64,000 nt of DNA from Abelmoschus esculentus (GCA_035048815.1 JAUCBN010000011.1:16632001-16696000); one strand, 5' to 3'; positions 1-10,778 are shown, numbered from the stretch's first letter. Translations and numbers: made by a program. The notes: a model not told the origin generated them from the letters alone.

Positions 1-1159
1 ATTCATCCTGCTTAGCCTCTCCCTCACTCTCCTCCATCAACAACTGATAAAGTTGTGATCTGGTGCACTAATGTTTTGGTGAATATTTTGCTGGATACCA
101 ATAACAAAGGCCTTTTCGTCGCTTCTCTTCCATCTCAGCATTGGATAAATGTCTCGGCCCATTTCCAGTCGCAGGAATACCTCTCCTAGGTGAGGGTGTC
201 TTACTAGGAAATGTGGAAGACTGTCGTGAACCTTGTTGTGATGTCCACATGCTTACTAAGATTTTAACAGTAGGTGCAAAAGAACCTATCTTACTCGAGT
301 AACCCAAACCAAGTGACATATAAGGTAATGCAGAATATTGAGATCTGTCTACAGAAGTACTACCCTTCTTAGGCCACTGAAACAAGTATTCAAAATGTAA
401 TGCTAATCGGAAAGCATCTAAAAAATCTTTCGATTGAAAACCCCCAACATAGGTCCCAATTTCATCACGTAAATTGATAATAAAGATGCTAAGGGCATTT
501 TCATCAGACAATTGACGTTGATTAAGAAGACTTACAAATGTTTCATAATATTGATCAACATAAGAAGTTTGACGAAGAGCCACCAACTCACTCATTGGAT
601 CTTCTGAACCTGCTGGTACAAAACGGTCGCGAAGAGATTTCAAATAAGGCTCTCACTTCAACAAATCAATCCCACCAATTGTTCGGACCAAAAAATGATG
701 CTATTGGAGAGCATCTCCCTCCAAATGATGCATGATCAATCAAACCTTGGAGTCTTCAGGAACCTTCTCGGCAATGAAAAGTTGTTCCAACTTAGCCCAC
801 CAATCTCGGAAATTAGAAGTATCGAAATTTGGGCATCTCATTTTGTATGAGTTAGGAGCAGAATCTTCCACCGTTATCACTTCATCGGCTTTGGATTCGG
901 GTAATCCTAACTCCAATCTGTGTGAAGGAGACGCACCCATCAACCCAGCAGAAGAATCAATCTTACCGACAAGTTTTTCAATCAAAACTCGCAAGTTACG
1001 GACCTCATCGCGAACGCTAGTCACTTTCGAGCAAACATCCTAAACCTTATCAACAATGGTACGCTCAATCTTATCCTTATGCCGCTTTTCAAGTTCTTTA
1101 AAATCAGACTGTAATTTGGACATCTCCTGTTGCGAACGAATCTGCACTCCGTCAACCAT
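1..1159 (-). pseudogene. Ty3/gypsy retrotransposon gag, decayed, running off the left edge
   Basis: The capsid-nucleocapsid polyprotein of an LTR retrotransposon, which would package element RNA into virus-like particles. One minus-strand frame can be followed from an ATG at 1159 to the window start. It shows an N-terminal coiled region (SKLQSDFKELEKR), a capsid core (FDTSNFRDWWAKLEQLF, then HHLEGDAL, then YYETFVSLLNQ and ALSIFIINLRDEIG), and a decayed zinc knuckle near residue 355 (KGLCYWYPAKYSPKH) in which the second cysteine is Tyr. In-frame stops lie at 1040-1042, 740-742, 701-703, 653-655 and about 65-67. Two of these sit where related gags have Trp. The start was chosen because it lies just inside the primer binding site. 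Protease and pol would lie left of the window. Short gag, tRNA-iMet PBS and a short LTR suggest a chromovirus-like lineage, but that placement is inference. Confidence 0.82.
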
Positions 1160-1172
1160 GGCCAGGATGAAA

Positions 1173-1186
1173 GGCCTCTGATACCT
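1173..1186 (-). other. Primer binding site, tRNA-iMet type
   Basis: The minus strand reads AGGTATCAGAGGCC, close to the usual plant retroelement PBS TGGTATCAGAGC that pairs with the 3' end of initiator tRNA-Met. It lies 14 bp upstream of the gag ATG and next to the probable LTR end, as expected for the 5' end of a minus-strand element. Confidence 0.6.
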
Positions 1187-1196
1187 TTGATACTAT

Positions 1197-1514
1197 TGAA
1201 TCTAGAAAAGAGTAATGCAAAAGATAAAATAGAGATATTGTATTTCTCGAAGAAGAAAAAGGGTAGAGACAATCAAAATTAATACCCAAATTCGTTCATG
1301 CCTGACATGTATAGCTAGTCCCTATTTAACAAAGCAAAACGACAACGGTCAATGAAACAAAAATAACAAAATGCAAAACAAATATAACCGAAAAGCCAAA
1401 TAAAACGCAACGTTCCATCCAGCAGTGTAACATCTTATGTGATATGATTGGAATTGACGCGTGTTGAGAGAAGAGTCGTTGTCTCGATGAAGCAAATTGA
1501 AAAGCTTCAGTCAT
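1197..1514 (-). repeat. Probable 5' LTR of the gypsy element
   Basis: Sequence between the PBS and a candidate LTR start. On the minus strand it would begin TGACTGAAGC (1514) and end in ATTCA (1197), a few bases before the PBS. A TATA-like GTTAAATAGG lies at about 1320, placing a promoter inside it. The inner end is supported by the PBS. The outer end is a guess based on the TG/CA rule, since the partner LTR lies outside the window. Confidence 0.4.
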
Positions 1515-2056
1515 AGCTTAAAGGATTCGAAATTGAATTGCCTTCAAAAAAAGCCTCAATTCGAGTGATACATGTTGTTTTTTATTTTATTTTAAATTTC
1601 TCACTAATTTGTTATAATTTTTCTTAGAATTGTATTGTTGTTTGTAGGGGAGAATTGCTCTGATTCTATATCAAATATCCTCAGTTAGATCTGAAATATA
1701 GGAGCTTCAGGTACTAAATCCGCCATGTTTATATGATTTGTTGATCTGAATGAATCATAGACTGCTTTTGTTGTTAATTAATAATATATGTGAAAAGAAT
1801 CAACACAATTTGAAAAGAATTCTAATTCTCATACCTTCAATGTATCTCAGTTCCTGCTCGCTGTTATATTCTTGATTACTGAATTATAGAAACTAGTTTT
1901 TATATTTAGATCTAATATATAACCATTGATAGAACCCTAATTCCTATCCAAGAAAAGGAAGAGGGAGGTGAGAAGAATATTATGAAATAATAGTGTTTTT
2001 TTAAAGCCAAATAAATTAGCTGAATCCACTCTCATTAGGGTTATCTACACTTTTGC
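1515..2056. other. AT-rich intergenic stretch, no gene seen
   Basis: Low-complexity T-rich and A-rich sequence. No long ORF, repeat pair or RNA gene is recognisable. Confidence 0.5.
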
Positions 2057-2073
2057 ATGTGTATTGAAGATGC

Positions 2074-3115
2074 TTATGAATCCTTTACAATTAAAGACTG
2101 TAATGTAGGTTTACCATCTTCATCGTTTTTTCCGTTACGAAAAATGGTGGTATCCTTGGCAAAAAATCTTAGATTGGTAGACTTCATGACTTTTATGTGT
2201 GTTGAGAACAGGTCAGAGACTAGTCGATGCTCGGAAAACTTAATTTCACTCCGTAAGTAGGATAGAAGTTTCACTCCTTTACCGCACCACAAAATTCTAT
2301 CACAGTTGTGGACATACATATGAATCATTCTCATAGAATCAGATCTATGATCTGTGGCTATGCACATCTAGTTTGCCTATTCCAGCTATAAGAATTCAAT
2401 TCTGTAAAAGTTAATTGATTAGAAAATATGCCACACTGGAGTCCTTTGTTTCTCTCCTGATCTGTTGGGAAGGCCGCCGGAGTAGCGATTGCAATTCGAC
2501 GAAGAGTATTTATAAGTTGGTGCAAATTCGATGTTTCCCTCTCTCCAACCTTGGAACACTCCTCCATCTTCTTGTTCCCTTCGAAGCTGATCAAAGTCTT
2601 GCAGTGCTTTCCAGTCTTGCCTCTGTATCAGATGCCTAGCTAAATTGTCTTTCAAGTTGTATAACCTATAGTTGAGATCCCCGAACCAAAATATCTGACT
2701 ACTTTGCATAAATTTGAGATTTAAAATACTAATTGGTAGTTTCTATCTATCATATTTGTTTGATTTGGGATCAATCATATTCATCCTTTATTTTGGTTAA
2801 TTTATGTTCATTTTGAAGAAGAATTACTTACTCATGTCCTAATATGGTGAGTGGATGAAGGTTATCATCATCTTTAGCTGATCGACGGAAGTTCGTTCTC
2901 TTAAAAATCTCCGAAACTTGATGATTCCTTCGACCTTCATCGCCTTGCTTTTCACCAGAAACCAAATGTGCAGCAATGAAAGAGAAGCCGATCCCTTAAA
3001 TTAGCATGCTAACTGAAACTAAACCTTTGTTTCCCAAACATCCCATGATCCCATAAGCCACTAAACTAACTTTCACACTTGAAACACAATATTTCTTCAA
3101 CAATTCCTTGTGTGG
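2074..3115 (-). pseudogene. Type I inositol-polyphosphate 5-phosphatase pseudogene (partial)
   Basis: Remnant of a plant enzyme that removes the 5-phosphate from inositol polyphosphates and phosphoinositides. In minus-strand order: 3115-2832 encodes KKYCVSSVKVSLVAYG, GNKGLVSVSM and AAHLVSGEKQGDE; then a 133-nt intron (2831-2699) with a GTAAGT donor and AG acceptor; 2698-2431 encodes the family signature FWFGDLNYRL and the PTYKY and EKQRTP motifs; after about 126 nt without clean splice sites, 2304-2074 encodes CDRILWCGKG and FSEHRLVSDLF, the degraded counterpart of the SDHRPV motif. Joining at the canonical intron recreates an Asp codon before QIFWFGDLNYR, as the family expects. A TAA stop at 2996-2998 interrupts the first exon. 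The N-terminal half of a normal protein is not present. The retained intron argues for a copied gene fragment rather than a retrocopy. Confidence 0.8.
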
Positions 3116-3120
3116 TTTGT

Positions 3121-3761
3121 TTTATATAGGGAGGGCAATGGATTAAAATTATTTGTTTAATTAAAATTTTTAATAATTTTGAGAGATTTAATCATAATTT
3201 AAAAAAAGAAAAAATAATTAAAAATATTCAAATTTTTAAGTTTAATATAAAATTTTAAGGAGTTAAATTAAATTAAAATTTTAGAAAATGTAATGATAAA
3301 CATTTAAATTTTCCAAAATTTTGGGAGGCCTAGGAACCCTCTAGCTCAGAATTTTGCCATTGGTTCAATTTGACAAACAATGGAGCTTGGACACGAAAAG
3401 AGACCAAAAATAGTTTAAAACCTGAAATAACTTTTTAAAAAGGTTTGAATATAAAAAATGTAATTCCTTTCTTTTCTCTCCATTTAATTCGTTAATATTG
3501 CCATCAACGTCTATGTTTTTGAAATTGTTTTAGATGCAATTAAATATTTAATTTGATTTATTCTATGATTTTTAAAATAATTTATTTAAAAGATATTTTA
3601 AAAAATAATTTTTAATAGTTTAAAATTCAAAACAATATAGTATCTTCGTATATATTCTGTCTTTGGATAATACATATGTTTTATAGATAAAATAATTTAA
3701 ATTTAAATATTTTAATATGAACATTTTTCACGGATAAACTTGTTGGTTCTAAAAATTCATT
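3121..3761. other. AT-rich intergenic stretch, no gene seen
   Basis: Very AT-rich with A/T runs and TTTAAA-like words. No coding potential or clear repeat is visible. It separates the 5-phosphatase pseudogene from the copia fragment. Confidence 0.5.
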
Positions 3762-3933
3762 TATTGAGTGAAGCTTAAATTCTAGAAGCTTTTTACGTGT
3801 ACACGTAGCTCATATGTAACTGCCTTTCTGTTATAGTTGTTAGGCTGGTGGTTTAGGCGCCAATGGCTTTATACTTTGTTATTAACTCTATATAAAGAAA
3901 TGTATCAGAGTGATCACACTCATAGCTATAGCA
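3762..3933 (+). repeat. Left LTR of the copia derivative
   Basis: Starts TATTGAGTGAAGC, perhaps from an original TGTTGAG, and ends near TATAGCA just before a PBS-like sequence. It contains CTATATAAAG at about 3889, a good TATA box, and the 12-bp palindrome ACGTGTACACGT at 3795-3806, which carries two ACGTG G-box/ABRE cores. The right LTR shares all of these. Confidence 0.7.
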
Positions 3934-3934
3934 C

Positions 3935-3949
3935 TGGTATTATCAGACC
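3935..3949 (+). other. Degenerate primer binding site, tRNA-iMet type
   Basis: TGGTATTATCAGACC resembles TGGTATCAGAGC with a short insertion and lies directly after the left LTR. This is the expected position for copia priming. Confidence 0.4.
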
Positions 3950-3984
3950 AAATTATAGACCTATCTACTTGTTGTATTCCTAAG

Positions 3985-4965
3985 TCAATATACATACTCA
4001 CAGGTGAGTGTGAGGATGAGATAGATAAAGTGGTTGCTGCTTTGAATGCCAAGTTTGCACTAAAGGACCTATGAGAGTTACATTTTTTTCTGGAAATTGA
4101 AGTCTACAGAAGCTCGGGAAAGTTATTTTTGAATCAAAGAAAGTACATAAGAGAGTTACTTGATAAGGCTGGAATGAATCATGCTAAGGCAACTCCAAAA
4201 CCAATGTTGCCTGATTCTAAACTCACTAGAACAGGTAGAAGTGTTATCTCTGATGCTTATGCTTATAGGAGTATTGTCGGTGTATTATTATATGCTTGTC
4301 ATACAAGTCCAGACATTGTGTTTAGTGTAAGCAAAGTTGCTCAATTTATGCATGAGCCATGTGAGGAGGAGCATTGGATAGCAGTGAAAAGAATTTTTAG
4401 GTATCTAGCGGGAACACTTGACTATGGTCTTTTATACACTGCAGGAGATAAAACAAAAGTGGGTCTTACAACCTTTGCTGATGCCGATTGGGCTGGGAAT
4501 CCAGATGACAGAAGATCAATGACAGGGAACTGTGTGCTACTGGGAAATAATATGGTATCATGGACTTCAAAGAAACAAAAATCAGTCTCTCGTTCAACCT
4601 CTGAAGCTGAATACAGAAGCATTGCAGATGTGGTAGCTGAAGTAACTTGGATTAAAGCTTTGTTGGATGACTTAGGAATACAACAAGTAGATAGGTCTAT
4701 AATCTGGTCTGATAATACCAGTGATATAGCTATGAGTGCAAACCCAGTATATCATGCCAAGTCAAAGCATGTTGAGCTTGATATTCACTTTGTTCGAGAG
4801 AAAGTAACGGCTAAACAAATTCAAGTGAACTATGTGCCTGCTCGTAACCAGATGGTTGATGGCTTCACTAAACCATTGTCTCGAGTGTACTTTAAAGAGT
4901 TCAGGCAACGAATTGGTGTAACTGTAGAAGGAAGAAATGAGGGAAGCAAGGAGAATATTGAGTGA
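3985..4965 (+). pseudogene. Ty1/copia pol remnant: RT C-terminus and RNase H
   Basis: The frame starts inside the RT just after the catalytic YVDD position (ILTGECEDEIDKVVAAL) and has one stop, TGA at 4072-4074, where relatives have Gly (KDL-stop-ELHFF). From 4129 the frame is open for 278 residues. Visible landmarks are FLNQRKYIRELLDKAGM, the ADADWAGNPDDRRSMTG block, SWTSKKQKSVSRSTSEAEYR with the RNase H catalytic Glu, WSDNTSDIAMSANPVYH with a catalytic Asp, and HVELDIHFVREKV. The stop codon lies at the start of the right LTR, after a purine-rich tract (about 4929-4954) that probably served as the polypurine tract. The N-terminal two thirds of the polyprotein is deleted. Confidence 0.88.
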
Positions 4966-5111
4966 AGCTTAAATTCTAGAAGCTTCTTACGTGTACACGT
5001 AGCTCATATGTAACTGCCTTTCTGTTATAGTTGTTAGGCTAGTGGTTTAGGCGTCAATGGCTTTATACCTTGTTATCAACTCTATATAAAGAAATGTATC
5101 AGAGTGATCAC
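4956..5111 (+). repeat. Right LTR of the copia derivative
   Basis: Nearly the same sequence as 3762-3917, including the ACGTGTACACGT palindrome and the TATA box. After GTGATCAC the two copies diverge. The right copy seems to lack the last bases of the LTR. Confidence 0.7.
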
Positions 5112-6326
5112 TGATATCAATATACATACTTCAATTCTTTTGAGTAAATTCTATGTTTCTTGTTATAGTTTGAGATCATTCTTAAGAATGAACCAATACT
5201 AATATTTTAAGAAAAATAAAAATTCCAAGCAACATAGCCATAAAGCCAATAAAATTGCATAATAGGATAGATCACATAAAATCTATTATATTAAATTCTT
5301 TAAAGTTTGTTGTTAATACATAGACCACAAAATTTATACATTATCATAGTTTTTATTTTTAATATTAAGAAGGGGATGGGATATTGAGATGAGATAGATA
5401 TAATATGGGTGTTGCCTGCGTTATAGTTAGGGTTTAAGGAATTAGGGATAAGGTGTATATTTTAGGGTGTAAAATTTAGGTTTATGATATAGAAAATAAG
5501 GGTTAGGGTTTAAAATCCATTCTTTTAAAAAAAATTTAAAAGAGACATAGGAGACATGAGAAAGAGAAGAATTCTACTCGATACAAGATCCAGCTTTCAT
5601 GATTGCTTACATTCTAACAATATGAAACTGATATGTTCTACTCTTTCTAGATATCAATCTCTCTCATTTTATTTACTTTGATGAATGAGTCCTTACCCGT
5701 CTTGGGGACCAATTAGGGAAGTTACAACAATCCGTTCATCATGGTTTCTGATCCCCTACATATAGACAAATAGATATTAAGGACCATCTTTCTCTGTTTA
5801 AAAACATTTGTTGAATCAGCCGAGAAATATCTGAAAACTCATGTTTATTTAAGAACGTGGAAAATGAGAAAAAGAACCTTTAATTCTTGTATTATTGTTT
5901 TATAAATTGACTGTATTGGCTTATGATAAGCCTTACTTGAATTTCAATGCTAATTGGGAAAAGCACGGATGTTAGATGTTTACGTAGTTATGTATTTGAT
6001 GTTAGAGTAAGAATGTTAATCTAAAAATAAAATAATAAAATAAATATTATTATTTAAATGAACAATATAAAATTAAAAGAAGGATACAATTTAGGTAACT
6101 TAAATTGAAATGAAGCATGTTGAGGTTTGCACTAACGTAGTTGTTTTAAGATAAATTTTTGGTCACTCCAATGGTGTTCAAATTCATTGGTCGTTTGTTT
6201 CTCAGGATACTTCAATGGTTGATCTTTAATAGTTACACAATTGTAAAAATTACGGATTAACCCTTGCCTTCTCTTATCATTGAAAATCACTTTTGAAAAA
6301 CTCAAAAAGAAAAGTAAAAAAAAACG
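5112..6326. other. Intergenic stretch with a degenerate telomere-like patch
   Basis: No gene. At about 5424-5515 there are several copies of the plant telomere word TTTAGGG or near variants (GTTAGGGTTTAAGG, TTTTAGGGTG, AAGGGTTAGGGTTT). The rest is ordinary AT-rich sequence. Confidence 0.45.
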
Positions 6327-6331
6327 ATGTA

Positions 6332-7709
6332 TGGTGAAGGCTCGGAAGTGCTTTAATTTTCACCTTTCGCCAAATTGTAGAATTTTAGGTTTTCAAACCC
6401 ACAGGGACTGTATCGACTTCACTACTTCTTAGACCTGCACTTATAAAAATAAAAACACAAGTAATTTAATGGTTTGGAATAACTAAATTAACTACTTAAA
6501 AACAAAATAAAAGAAGAAAATAATAATGATAAAAGTGAGGCCAGGTTGAGTGCTTTGCAGAGGGGAATTCAGTTGTATTATTCATCCACTTATTAATGCA
6601 ATGGGTTGACTTGCCACCTCGGCGAGTCCCACTAAGGGTCGTTGCAGCTGCCTAGGCTGGGTTATGCCTTGTCGACAATTCAACTTTCCATAGTTCGACA
6701 GAGCATCATTGTATGTCTCCTCCTTATCCTTAAGAGAAGAGAACTGTTGAAGTCCATGTCTTGATGATACCTCCCGATGTGAATCAAGGATGAACAACAA
6801 CCAAACACATGCGTCCTTTTAGTCGCTGAAGTCCTGGGTGGTTTATCTCTAAATCGGATTAGTTAATGTCCTTGAGCAAAGACCGTATTCTCTCGTTTCG
6901 TGAGTCTAACTCTCCTGATATTAGACAAATAGATTTTTCTTCACATACTATCATCTCGAGCTCGTATGCAAAGAAGAGTAAATGCTAAGATAGAATAAAC
7001 TATGAAAATAGGTTTTGTATTAATAAATATCAAAGAGAATATAACCTTCTTCCCCAACTACTCCACAAACAACCTAAATCTTGAGAGGGTTTTAGAACAT
7101 GACGTAGTCGGCGGCTAAGAGTTTATGCTATGAGATCCGATTCTCTGACTCCGACTCTCTTAACCTAGACCTAATGGGGTGGCTTATATAGGCTAAGACC
7201 TAGGTTAAAGTCTTCCACATAAGGGAAGAGTTATACAAGAAAAAGAATACAACTCATAATTAAACTAGGACACTTTATTCTATTTCCTAAAATAACTCTT
7301 TAATCCCACGTTGACCTTTGACCAAGGCTTGACTCTTTTAATCACCTTCGTCTTTCTCTCGTTTTATATCTATTAAGATTGACATCTTTTTTCTCTCTGT
7401 CGAGGACCAGTTGTTATCTTTATTCTATTGTCGTGGCCTCCAAAATGTTGCCGTGGCGGGTACTAATCTGCATTTTAACATCCATCCTCTTATTTGACCA
7501 TTCCTATGATGTATTTCCTGTCTAAGAAAGAAAACCATCAAATGCATCTGTTTTATGTCAAATAATAGATAAATTCATGAATTACATATTTAGATACTGA
7601 AATATGGAAAATAAGCAGAATTACCCAATATTGTCATTAAATCTATCCTTTATTGGTAATAAACGAGTGAGAAAATAATATGAAAATTAGGACTTTTATA
7701 CATTTATCA
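6332..7709 (+). repeat. Solo LTR, Athila-like family 2
   Basis: A 1378-bp unit that starts TGGTGAAGGC and ends CATTTATCA, flanked by ATGTA (6327-6331) and ATGTG (7710-7714), a 5-bp target duplication with one mismatch. It is homologous along its length to 22014-23335. It also shares landmarks in the same order with the LTRs of the 12623-20533 element (CTTGATGATACCTC, GTGAATC, CGCTGAA, GAGTCTAACTCTC, GATATTAGA). No internal region or second LTR is adjacent, so it looks like a product of LTR-LTR recombination. Orientation is arbitrary. By analogy with the complete element, transcription would run on the minus strand. Confidence 0.72.
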
Positions 7710-7714
7710 ATGTG

Positions 7715-8292
7715 GCTTGAGTAGTGTTAAAACCGAAGGAATGATATGTACTTATAGGGGTTTCACATAATGAACCATTAAAAATTTGACATAATGGAGC
7801 ATTTAATCAACTAGCCTTTAAATATTAATTTTCAAAATTACTATTTGAATTAAAAGTAACTTTTAATATTTACCCTTTTAATTCTAAAATAAAATTTGAT
7901 AAGTATAGTCTCTTATTTAAGAAAAATATTATTTGGGTTAAGATATCTACAAGTTCGTAGAGGATCATACCAATTTAGATATTATTGTAACTCATGTCGT
8001 GCAATCTACATATTTATAAACCAACAAATGATTTCATGTTTTTCATCAATAATGTTTGAATCAATTACTGTTACCCAATTCAGATATTATTTGGAGTTTT
8101 GGCTATGCTAGAAACATCATTATCAAACTTCTTTTATACACGTAGTGTGACTACACCAATATGAGATCTTAAATTGATTTTTTAATTTAGATTTCTAAAA
8201 TCAAATATGTCAATCTTACATTTTTCATGTTAATCTTGAATTTGGCAAGTCTTTAATATATTTGTCATTTTATTATGTTTCTTCAACATAGG
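7715..8292. other. Intergenic stretch, no gene seen
   Basis: AT-rich. The part at 8130-8230 weakly resembles 10855-10950 (shared CAATATGAGATC and a following TCAAATATGTCAATCTTACA-like string), so both may come from one older repeat. Nothing else is recognisable. Confidence 0.4.
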
Positions 8293-8297
8293 AATAT
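8293..8297. repeat. Target site duplication AATAT (left)
   Basis: AATAT directly precedes the TGTAAC end of the solo LTR and is repeated at 10779-10783. Confidence 0.75.
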
Positions 8298-10778
8298 TGT
8301 AACCCCCTAGACCGGCCTATGCGAGAAGCTCGACCTGGGGTAGTCACATTTTTTTCGAATATAAAATAAGTTTCAATTAAAATCAATTAACCTAAAATGA
8401 TAATAATAGTTCAATCTTAGAAACATAAATTGTGACTCAAATTAAAATCATGAAACGCGTACTGATAAAAGTTCCATCATAATAAAATACGTTTAAAATA
8501 TTGTTCATAAAATAATCCACATTTCCGATAACAAAGTATAATAAGCTTAAATCAACTGGTAACAAAATATAGGCACATCAGTAGCAAAATAGAGGCACAT
8601 GCCACCCTAACTGAAATCCAAAAAATTTAAACATTTCATCAAAATATAGTCGGGAAGGTGTAGATCCTCCGAGTGTCAAATCCGGGATGCCTATCTACGA
8701 TTATCTAAAAGGGAAAAGGAAACAGGTATGAGCTATGGAGCCCAGTGTGTTCCAACAGTGCATGTAAATCACAGGTAAACTCAAATAAACGGTAATAACA
8801 GAAATTCAGATCATGTATATGCATGATATTCTACCCCCAACCGAACTCCTAGATACAGTTCCCCATAATAGTATCTAATACAGGCATTAACCTAAGCCCC
8901 ATGGGGCAAAGGAACCGGCCTAAGGAATTACCTTAGGGAACAAGTGGAATTACCTTAGGGAACGGACGGAATTACCCCAGCTATAGCACGGTAACCGATA
9001 TCAGGATGAAATTACCCTAGCCGTAGCTAGGAACCATAAACAAGATGGAATTACCAGGTGGATCAAGGCTGAATCGAGTCTCAGACACTATACATCATCC
9101 CAATCCTAAAGTGACAGGCATGCAGTAATAGCATGAATAATGATGGCAGTGACAGTAAATAATCTGATATCATATAATACTAAATCAGGAAATATTATAC
9201 AAAATATATCAGGCTTACAGTAAAACAGAATATGATCATGATTAAGGTTCAAAATATATGTTTATGTAAAATCCAGAAAAATAGTCATGTGCACATGCTA
9301 GGTTTGTTTAAAACGGGAAAACAATAGTGTACAGTTGCACACAAGGAAATACACCTCAAAAGGGCAGAATCAAAAAGGTGGCCTATTAGGCGTTCGAGCC
9401 TCGCTTTGCAGCAGTACTGGACCCTATAGATACACGATAAAATTTTATATCAATACATGAATCTAGATACTAGATTTACTCACTAGAGTTTAAAATACAT
9501 ACGGGTCATGATCAGATCTCAAGACTGGTCAAAACGGGAGGAGCCGGGTTGGGTCAATATTCGATCGGGAGGACTATGAGATCCTACAATTAAACAAGTA
9601 TCGATATTAGACCCAAATTAAAACTTTGAACTTAACTTACAAGAAAAGTGTGACTCGAGACTTTAAAGTCTAATTTGGAGGCTTTCGGGATTGAATTTCG
9701 AAAAACGGACTTCACGGATGGACTCAGGACGTCGAAAAACATAAAATAGGGGTTTTTGAAAATTTTGACTTTTTGGTCAAAGTCAATGCTGGCATCAACA
9801 GTCAAAGTCAATGGTGACGTCAGCATCCAGGTCAACGGTCAGCGCTGACGTTATGTTGATGTTGTGGTCAACGGTTCAATCAATGTGTCGGGTAAACAGG
9901 TCGGGTCGGTCAACGGGTCAGGTCGATTAACGGTTGACTCGGGTTGACCGGTTCGGTCTAGGTTGGACCGGTTCAAGGCTAGTTTGACTCGGGTTAGACC
10001 GATTCAGACCGGTCTGCTCCTGGCAGCCGTCTACGATTACCGGAAATCACTTCCGACGGCGCGTTGAGGCCACGCGCGGCCCAAATACAGCCAGAAACAC
10101 CTCTACAACCCGGATTTCTCAACAGAATAATCAAAACACCCAAAATAATGCATAAACCCACGGAAAATAGTTTGAAAGCTTACCGAACTTCCAAATTGGA
10201 AAATCCATGATGAGTGCTTAAACGGCGTCGGAAGAAGGCGATCTTGGAGTGGTTTTGCTCGCCTTGGCACGGTGAGCACTAGACGATCGGCGACACGCTG
10301 AGATAACATCAATGATTGCCGGAAACAACTGAAAACATATCTAGGGTTTCTCCAAGGTCATCGAAGCTTCCAGCTTTGATTTCGAGCGATTGCGTCGGCC
10401 AAAAGGTGCATCGGGTGAGGGGTTTTGGTCGGGGAAGGGCGGCGAGCACAACCACAATGGCGGTGCAGGCCACAGCGTGACGGAGAGAGAGATCGGCGGT
10501 AGGGCAGGTGAGGGAAAAAGAGTTCTAATATGGATAAGGTTTCAAATCTGGTATGGGTATCCAAAGGCATATGATCTGATATATATTTCGAATATATTAT
10601 TTTTATTATTTTCACCGAAACAGGTTTAGAATAAAACTGGGATGGGAAAGAATAGTTAACAAGAGCTTGTTAGCTCAAGTGACTAGGTCACTAGTCAACA
10701 AGTTGATGGTTGTCGGTTTGAAATCCCACAACCACATTTTCCATCCTTTTATTTTTTTTACAATTTACATGTGTTACA
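8298..10778. repeat. Solo LTR, 2481 bp, TGTAAC...GTTACA
   Basis: Begins TGTAACCCCCTAGACC and ends GTGTTACA, with the 5-bp duplication AATAT on both sides, the signature of LTR integrase. The TGTAACCCCC end resembles one end of the nested LTRs at 38220-45097, so these are probably related families; long LTRs with such ends occur in plant chromovirus elements. Inside are GGAATTACCTTAGGGAAC-type short repeats at 8924-9057 with hairpins (CCTAAGG-N5-CCTTAGG at 8919-8937; CCTAGC-N4-GCTAGG at 9016-9031) and a block rich in GTCAA/TTGAC at 9770-10000. ORFs in it (for example 10103-10312 minus and 10390-10629 plus) show no known domain. No internal region remains. Confidence 0.8.
10655..10762 (+). mobile_element. 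Possible tRNA-derived SINE head or tRNA-like pseudogene
   Basis: TAGCTCAAGTGA at 10671-10682 fits an RNA polymerase III A box. GGTTTGAAATCCC at 10715-10727 fits a B box. The spacing between them is that of a tRNA gene. It is followed by a T-rich tail with ATCC. It does not fold convincingly into a cloverleaf, so a tRNA-related SINE is more likely than a tRNA. No target duplication was identified. It sits inside the solo LTR near its right end. Confidence 0.4.

Larger units (their letters stand above)
3762..5111 (+). mobile_element. Ty1/copia deletion derivative with two short LTRs
   Basis: A compact remnant of about 1.35 kb: left LTR, PBS-like site, only the end of the reverse transcriptase and the RNase H domain, then right LTR. 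The two LTR copies share over 150 bp with few differences. The whole front of the element (gag, protease, integrase, most of RT) is missing. It cannot move by itself, but the ends needed for mobilisation in trans may partly persist. No clear target duplication was found, because the outer ends are ambiguous. Confidence 0.8.

Noticed and set aside
10655..10762. Functional tRNA gene
   Set aside because: A and B boxes are present, but no convincing cloverleaf or anticodon arm could be drawn by eye.
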